Positions 61,466 through 64,000 of a stretch of DNA of 64,000 bases are shown in pieces. This stretch comes from RPRB01 sp035543115 (GTDB taxonomy: Bacteria > Myxococcota > Myxococcia > Myxococcales > Myxococcaceae). The stretch covers positions 1-64,000 of the forward strand of contig DATKKF010000078.1 in NCBI GenBank assembly GCA_035543115.1. Direction: 5' to 3'. A model generated the notes under the pieces. It was not told the DNA's origin. It did no database searches and saw nothing but the letters and a program-made list of their open reading frames with translations. Position 1 is the first letter of the stretch. Every line of letters begins with the position of its first letter. A program made the position numbers and the translations under genes.

Positions 61466-62724
61466 GCGCGCGGTCCGAGCCCCTTGCTGCCGATGTCCCG
61501 CCGGTACTGCATCCCCTCGAACGAGATGCGGCTCACCGCGCCGTAGGCGTTGGCCCGCGCCTCCGCCAGGGTGGGCCCGCGGGCGCACACGGTGAGCACC
61601 CGGCCACCGGCGGTCACCAGCGCCCCATCACGGAGCGCGGTGCCGGCGTGGAAGACCTGGCAGCTTCCGCCGCCGATGCGGTCCACCCCCGAGATGCGAG
61701 CACCGGTCACCGGCGCAGCCGGGTACCCCGGGCTCGCCAGCACCACGCCCACCGAGGCGCCGGGCAGCAGCGCCAGCGGCCGGGGCGCGAGCGTGCCGCG
61801 GGCGCAGGCGTCGAGCCAGGGAAGGAGGTCCTCCCCCAGCGACATCACCAGCACCTGCGCCTCGGGGTCCCCGAAGCGGGCGTTGAACTCGAGCACCGCC
61901 GGGCCGTTCGGGCCCACCATCAGCCCGGCGTACAGCGCTCCCTGGAACGGCGTCCCCCGCGCGGCCATGGTCCGGAGCACCGGGGCGATGACCTCCTCGC
62001 CGACCCGGGCGAGCGCCGCGGGGTCGAGCACCGGCGCCGGGCAGTAGGCACCCATGCCTCCGGTGTTGGGCCCCTGGTCTCCGTCGAGGAGCCGCTTGTG
62101 GTCCTGCGCCGGCGGGAGCAGCACGTACCGGGCGCCATCGCAGAGCGCGATGACGCTCACCTCCTCGCCGGCCAGCACCTCCTCCAGCACCAGCGTCCGC
62201 CCGGCCTCGCCCAGCCCGGCGAGCGCGCGCACCGCCTCCACCGCCTGGTCCGCTCCGCGCGCGACGATGACGCCCTTGCCCGCCGCGAGCCCGTCGGCCT
62301 TCACCACCACTGAACCGCGGGCGCGGGCCCATGCTTCCGCCTCCCGCACCGAGGTGAACGCTCGCCCGGCGGCCGTGCGGACTCCGGAGGTGAGCATCAC
62401 CTCCTTGGCGAAGGCCTTGCTGCCCTCGAGGCGCGCGGCCGCGGCGTCCGGACCGAAGACGGCGACGCCGGAGGCCCGGAGCGCGTCGGCGACGCCCGCC
62501 ACCAGCGGCGCCTCGGGCCCGACCACCACCAGGTCCACCCGGGCGTCACGCGCGAGCGCCACCACCGACTCCGGATGGTCGGCGACCACCGGCCGGTTCT
62601 CGGCGATCGAGGCCGTTCCGGGGTTTCCCGGAGCGCAGATCAGCCCAGAGAGCCTCGGGCTCTGCGCCAGCTTCCAGGCGAGCGCGTGCTCCCGCCCACC
62701 GCTTCCCAGGACCAGCACCCGCAT
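61462..62724 (-). CDS. purD: Phosphoribosylamine-glycine ligase
   Basis: 420 residues. Second step of purine synthesis. N-terminal MRVLVLGSGGREHALAWKL, ATP-grasp parts SVVVKADGLAAGKGV, GPNTGGMGAYCPAP and EFNARFGDPEAQVL, all family signatures. ATG 62724. The stop overlaps the lptF start, and the TPR gene ends 10 bp upstream, so purine and envelope genes are in one transcription unit. The mix of pathways is an operon-context curiosity. Confidence 0.96.
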   Translation of the reverse strand: MRVLVLGSGGREHALAWKLAQSPRLSGLICAPGNPGTASIAENRPVVADHPESVVALARDARVDLVVVGPEAPLVAGVADALRASGVAVFGPDAAAARLEGSKAFAKEVMLTSGVRTAAGRAFTSVREAEAWARARGSVVVKADGLAAGKGVIVARGADQAVEAVRALAGLGEAGRTLVLEEVLAGEEVSVIALCDGARYVLLPPAQDHKRLLDGDQGPNTGGMGAYCPAPVLDPAALARVGEEVIAPVLRTMAARGTPFQGALYAGLMVGPNGPAVLEFNARFGDPEAQVLVMSLGEDLLPWLDACARGTLAPRPLALLPGASVGVVLASPGYPAAPVTGARISGVDRIGGGSCQVFHAGTALRDGALVTAGGRVLTVCARGPTLAEARANAYGAVSRISFEGMQYRRDIGSKGLGPRA

Positions 62725-62734
62725 CAGCGTTCGA

Positions 62735-64000
62735 TCAACCCTCCGGCGGCAGAAGGTACAAGGCCCGCCGGGCCGAGGCGTACTCCGGATCGAGCACGAT
62801 GACACGCTGGAGTCGCTCCCGGGCGGAGACGATGGCCCCGGTGCGGGCCTCCGCCTCGGCCAGCCGCACCTGGGCCGCGAGCAGCGCCGGGCTCAGGGTC
62901 TGGGCCTCACGGAGCGCGCGCTGTGCGCCCTCGACGTCGCCGGTGGCGAGCAGCGCCGAGCCCAGCGCGTACTGGGCGAAGCCGCTGGTCCGTCCTCCGG
63001 CGGCGACCGCCTCCTGGGCACGGGCGAGCGCGCCCGCGGCGTCGCCCCGGGCGCCGAGCAGGACGGACTTCCACCCGAGCACCAGCGCCTGGGTGGCGCC
63101 GGTCTTGAGGATGCGGTCGATGAGCACCTCGGCGCCCGGGGCGTCACCCTGGTGCACCCGGAGCACGGCCTCGGCCAGGAGGGGCTGGCCGTCGCGGTCG
63201 TCCTTGCTCAGGAGCACCAGGCGCTCCGCAGCGCCCTTGAGCCCGTCGCCGGGCAAGAGCGGCGGGATGCCTGGGCCATCGCGGTAAGGGTCCGCCTGGA
63301 GCGCCAGCGCCACACTCCGCATCGCCCGCTCGCGTGCGCCGGTCATGGCCCAGGCGGCGCCGGCCCAGAGCTCGGCGTCGGTGCGGCGGACGTCCGCCTG
63401 GGCAGCGCGGTCGAAGGCCTCGGCGGCGGCCTGCCAGCGCTGCTGGGCGGCACGGAGCCTCCCCTCGAGCAGGGCCGCGAGGCCGGGATCTCCGAGCCGG
63501 TCGAGGACCGGAGCCAGGTGAGCGGCGGCCTGGTCCGCCGCTCCGCGGTCCAGGTCGACCAGGAGCCCCTGGGTGTGCGCCTGCACGTCGTCCGGGGCGA
63601 TGGCCAGTGCCGCGGCGACGGCCTGCGCCGCCACCTGGTGTTCGCCCGCGGCACGGGCCACCCGGGCCAGGCAGACCTGCGCCCGGAGCAGGTCCGCACC
63701 CGCGAGCCGCCCGTGCTGCACGGCGTGCGAGAGCAGCTTCACCGCCTCGGCCGGAGAATGCTCGGCGCCGGCCCGCAGCGCGGCCATCTCGATGACCGCC
63801 GGCCCGTCCTGGGTCGCGGGGCTCGCCTGGAGCCGCTCGTACAGACGCCGCGCCTGCGCCGTCTCCCCCACCTGTCCCCAGAGCCGCGCCAGCGCCCGTG
63901 CGGTGCGGGGCTCGTCGGGGTCCACCGTCAGCCGCGTCTGGAGATCGGCGGCGGCCGCGCGGGGCGAGCCCGCCGCATCGTGCGCCGCCGCGCGGATGTT
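62735..64000 (-). CDS. Large TPR protein, 5'-truncated by the window edge
   Basis: The frame is open past the right end, so the start lies outside. About 420 residues are visible, made of many helical TPR-like repeats (RAREALQ-like, for example VCLARVARAAGEHQVAAQ, ALGSALLATGDVEGAQRALR, EARTGAIVSARERLQRVIVL). No catalytic domain seen. Probably a scaffold or assembly factor, perhaps for envelope proteins given its neighbours. The GTG at 63925 is not the true start; the frame continues upstream with DAAGSPRAAAADLQTRLTV. Confidence 0.82.
   Translation of the reverse strand, partial: NIRAAAHDAAGSPRAAAADLQTRLTVDPDEPRTARALARLWGQVGETAQARRLYERLQASPATQDGPAVIEMAALRAGAEHSPAEAVKLLSHAVQHGRLAGADLLRAQVCLARVARAAGEHQVAAQAVAAALAIAPDDVQAHTQGLLVDLDRGAADQAAAHLAPVLDRLGDPGLAALLEGRLRAAQQRWQAAAEAFDRAAQADVRRTDAELWAGAAWAMTGARERAMRSVALALQADPYRDGPGIPPLLPGDGLKGAAERLVLLSKDDRDGQPLLAEAVLRVHQGDAPGAEVLIDRILKTGATQALVLGWKSVLLGARGDAAGALARAQEAVAAGGRTSGFAQYALGSALLATGDVEGAQRALREAQTLSPALLAAQVRLAEAEARTGAIVSARERLQRVIVLDPEYASARRALYLLPPEG

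Overview
This 64 kb window is high-GC (about 70%), densely packed chromosomal DNA from a Gram-negative bacterium. LptF/LptG, an O-antigen-ligase-like protein, several lipoproteins and TatA point to a two-membrane cell. An RpoH-like sigma factor, B12-dependent ribonucleotide reductase, a HiPIP, a BTAD/TolB/TPR regulator and a GAF-PAS-PAS kinase of a family common in Myxococcota suggest a myxobacterial relative. That placement is an inference from gene content, not a proven assignment. I saw no rRNA, tRNA, CRISPR array, IS element or phage module. The left end cuts tyrS and the right end cuts a TPR protein.

Layout. 0-6 kb: tyrS, a lipoprotein, rlmE, small membrane and secreted proteins and a large BTAD/TolB/TPR regulator. 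6-12.5 kb: acyl-CoA metabolism (acyl-CoA dehydrogenase, CaiB-type CoA transferase, SCP2 protein, long-chain acyl-CoA ligase), a response-regulator relic and tatA. 12.4-16.6 kb: an RpoH-like sigma factor and a queD-folE-SDR-FAD oxidase operon. 16.7-22.3 kb: a MocR regulator divergent from DoxX and EamA genes, a thioesterase and an orphan histidine kinase of lower GC. 22.3-31.5 kb: a TPP-dependent 2-hydroxyacyl-CoA-lyase-like enzyme with an isochorismatase, an ATP-grasp-like protein, a BI-1 protein and a HiPIP, then an OxlT-like transporter, an oxalyl-CoA-synthetase-like ligase and a PanE-like reductase. 31.7-41.9 kb: a ferredoxin, a group II PLP decarboxylase, nrdJ, a DUF885 protein, an M23 peptidase, DinB and ABM proteins. 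42-49.3 kb: a tightly overlapping arginine operon, argC-argJ(B*)-argR-argG-argH-argF. 49.3-54 kb: an SDR relic, a stand-alone 2-oxoacid acyltransferase domain, a second acyl-CoA ligase and an Lrp/aminotransferase pair. 54-64 kb: surface polysaccharide and LPS genes (polyprenyl glycosylphosphotransferase, two GT4 enzymes, O-antigen ligase, lptG, lptF), then purD and a TPR protein.

The most unusual finding is in the arginine operon. ArgJ is fused in frame to an ArgB (N-acetylglutamate kinase) domain that has lost the catalytic lysine, the Gly-rich HGGG loop, the substrate-binding segment and the NINAD motif. It looks like a pseudo-kinase, possibly a sensor or scaffold. The operon carries its own argR and has two AT-rich ARG-box-like sites 21 bp apart at the argC start, where the transcript is predicted to be nearly leaderless.

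Other points of note: a shared 14-bp palindromic motif before two lipid genes; a possible oxalate-use module; MocR repeats in a divergent intergenic region; relics of a response regulator and an SDR; and hairpins in the leaders of nrdJ, the HiPIP gene and the sigma-factor gene.
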